64,000 nucleotides of DNA from Medicago truncatula (lineage: Eukaryota > Streptophyta > Magnoliopsida > Fabales > Fabaceae). Of this stretch, positions 61,795-64,000 are shown piece after piece. Where the stretch lies: NCBI RefSeq assembly GCF_003473485.1, contig NC_053042.1, positions 52,477,762 to 52,541,761 of the forward strand, written 5' to 3'. Every line of letters starts with the position of its first letter. The stretch's first letter is position 1. The translations under genes and the position numbers were made by a program. The notes under the pieces are model-generated. The model searched no databases, had not been told where the DNA came from, and saw only the letters and a program-made list of their open reading frames with translations.

Positions 61795-62640
61795 TACAAG
61801 TGGACGCCTATACAGAGGAGCGTATGATTCCACCAGTCATAATAGTTGTATGTAAAAGTTGTTTGTTCTGACTTTAACCAAGAAAAAGATGTCAGTTTAA
61901 CCCTTTCAATGAGCGTGGAGGGTGGCGACGTCGTATTTTTAAACACACGGGCGTTCCTTTCCTTCCAAAGAATCCACACAAAGGTAAAACCAAATAATCC
62001 TGAAAAACATATGCGTAAATCTAGGCAAACCAGGCATATTAATAAATTGGGTGAAATGTTGATGAAGATCACCGGGGGAAACCGGAGATATACCCAACCA
62101 GAGCCAAACCAGAGACCAGAGGGATGCGAAAACATCATATCCCAAAAATAAGTGCTTTGCCGTTTCTTGACTCCCACAACCAAACACACAAGCCGCGTCT
62201 TCAAGAGAAAGAATCCTCCGCCGCACTAAATTATCCTTAGTTGGAAGTCTGTTGCGGAGCCAAACGAACACAGACACCTTAGAGGGGCTGTTCTTATACC
62301 ACACGTCAACAACTTGGGACCTATCCACCAATTCGGCCGATGCAGTAAGAAAGCTATAGGCCCCCCCGCACTACCGTGAGTAGGGTCTAACAGCCACCTC
62401 CAAGTACTTCGACATGTTCCGTAAAACAATGTTATGAAGTAACAATAAGCACTCCCTCACACTCTCCTCCTCCCACGCCAACAAACGACGGCGCCACAAC
62501 TTATCCCTCCCATCAACCGCCCCCAAAACCCTCCTCATCTCCTCCACCAAACTCTCCTTGTTACAAATCAAAAAGGCGGGGAAATTTAATTTTCAAAGGA
62601 ATTTCCCCAACCCAAATGTCATGCCAAAAATAGGTACCCC
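61795..62640 (-). pseudogene. LINE remnant, 3' end of ORF2 (zf-RVT and tail)
   Basis: On the minus strand two overlapping frames read VDVWYKNSPSKVSVFVWLRNRL, then CVFGCGSQETAKHLFLGYD, then WILWKERNARVFKN and a stop near 61795. These are the zinc-binding reverse-transcriptase tail typical of plant non-LTR retrotransposons. The frame shifts around 62150-62200, so it cannot encode an intact product. Upstream frames (about 62371-62571) continue the same element. No reverse transcriptase core is in the window. Confidence 0.78.
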
Positions 62641-63480
62641 TTCCATAGCAGTAGATATTCATTCATTTTTTTAACATATTCACGATTTTTATTTTTATTT
62701 TGACAAAGTTTCTTTAAAAAAGTTGACTATTAAAATAGATGCTTCAGATGATTTTACTATCATTAAGATTAAATTACAGTTACTCAACAACATTCAAGTA
62801 TTAATTTGTTTCTTTATTCGAATTTCACTATTTTTTCAGCTTCATGGGTTGGGCTATCAGCAATTACTGGAAGCAACACCTGCCCAATCGACCAATTTGT
62901 TCTAAGAAAAATGTTGTTTGCACTAAATGATTTGCTATCACATACATGAAAATGACCAAAATACCTAAACGGTACTTAACTATCGTTCGTTCCAAAAGAG
63001 AAAATTATGCATCGAATTATAGTTAACTACACTTGGGGTATTGGATGTCATTTTCATATGTTTTTAGCAAAATTTTATGTAGGAAAAACAATTTTCTTGT
63101 TCTCAGGGCATCAAATTTGTTAATTTGTTATAGTTAAAATAGTTTGGTTATATTTTTTTGCCAAAAATAAAACATAGTAACTTTTTTTGTAAATGTCATC
63201 ACCTAAAAGAAAACGCTTCTATAGTTTTTTTGACTCACACTTCTATGGTTAAAGAAGAAGTACGTCCATTACTGAATGGTTGGTTAACCTTTTAATGATT
63301 TAGCAGCATCTGTTCCTAAAAAGGAGTTCATTATTCTTTTGTGTACAAAAATGATGATATATATTTATATTTAAGAGAATGTGCACATGGAAATTGGCAC
63401 GTCTGATATTTTCTATTTTTGAATAAGCACGTCTCAGTCTGATATTGATATTTATGATTCCTGGCCATTGTCTGCAGATC
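62641..63480. other. AT-rich intergenic DNA
   Basis: No gene or clear element recognised. Confidence 0.5.
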
Positions 63481-64000
63481 GAATATTGATAATTTAAAAC
63501 TATGCTAAAATATGTTTTTAATCCTTGCAAATATGGTGAGTTTAGGTTTTGATCTTTGGTAAAAAAAAATTTAAATTCATCCATGCAAATTTTTTTGTTT
63601 TTTAAAATAGTCCTTGGCCCCACTTTATTGATGATTTGGCACATTTATGACTACATGCCATTCACTGACTGTGTAAGTTTGTACATTTGGCAGCCACGTG
63701 GTAATTATTTAATAAACTTTTTTTAAAATAAAAAATATATTTTTGAAATTAAAATAAAACATTTAAAAATACGGAAATTAATTTTTCCAAAATTTTAAAA
63801 ATAACTACTTTAAATTTTTCAAAAAAAAATTAATTTTGATTTTCAAAAATTAATTTCCCTTTTTTTAAAAATATTTTTTATTTCGAAAAAAATGAAAAAA
63901 CCTTTTTTGTCTTTCTAATTTTCGGGAATTTTTTTTTTCGATTTTTTTAATTTTGAAAGCAAAATGTTATCTAACTTTTTATTTTTTTATTTTACAATAA
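63480..64000. mobile_element. Left half of an inverted-repeat element cut by the window end
   Basis: AAAATATGTTTTTAATCCTTGC leads into phrases TCCTTGGCCCCA, GATGATTTGGCACAT and GGCAGCCACGTGGTAATTA. These parallel the left arm of the element at 35989-36638 (CCCTGACCC, GATGATATGGCATGG, GGCAGCCACGTAATTA). It then enters the same type of AT-rich centre. The right arm would lie beyond base 64000. Confidence 0.55.

Noticed and set aside
1..64000. CRISPR arrays, bacterial operons or phage genes
   Set aside because: The window has spliced genes with plant families throughout; no regularly spaced short repeats with unique spacers were seen.

Overview
This is plant nuclear DNA, and the base composition, intron style and repeat families point to a legume, most likely Medicago truncatula or a close relative. 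The genome signs are small AT-rich introns, GT..AG junctions, chloroplast-targeted proteins and a dense crop of short inverted-repeat transposons. I read six intact or near-intact protein genes, the 5' part of a seventh, one broken gene, and about twenty transposon copies. Several of the transposons have exact target-site duplications (TSDs).

Layout. 1-1.9 kb: first three exons (minus strand) of a chloroplast sodium/proton antiporter of the NHD1 type, whose remainder lies off the left edge. 4.6-6.7 kb (plus): SEP1, a stress-enhanced one-helix/two-helix LHC relative, with a tRNA-type SINE in intron 2. 7.8-10.4 kb (minus): an SLX9-like ribosome biogenesis protein with a Mutator-type MITE in an intron. 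12.8-14.0 kb (minus): an intronless secreted leucine-rich-repeat protein. 14-23 kb: gene-free, with two hAT elements with 8-bp TSDs and a large composite foldback element. 23.4-28.7 kb and 36.8-40.9 kb (plus): two paralogous six-exon cyclase-family (kynurenine-formamidase-like) secreted proteins. Between them, at 30.6-33.2 kb (minus), sits a broken DPH5 (diphthine synthase) copy, and at 33.9-35.4 kb a 1.5 kb foldback Mutator-like element. 41-57 kb: gene-poor DNA with more foldback MITEs. 57.2-58.8 kb (minus): a D3-type cyclin. 59-64 kb: a Stowaway MITE, a LINE remnant and AT-rich DNA.

The genes do not form a pathway. The group SEP1, cyclase and cyclin D3 corresponds to neighbouring Arabidopsis loci (At4g34190, At4g34180, At4g34160), so the window probably holds an ancestral microsyntenic block. 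In it the cyclase has been duplicated and the spacing inflated by transposons.

The most unusual structure is a foldback transposon family, with copies at about 20.0-22.5 kb and 33.9-35.4 kb. Each arm carries a tRNA-like module with RNA polymerase III A-box and B-box sequences, so the modules face each other as inverted pairs. Exon coordinates, frames and TSDs were worked out by eye from the sequence. Gene names rest on recognised family motifs and have not been tested by database search.
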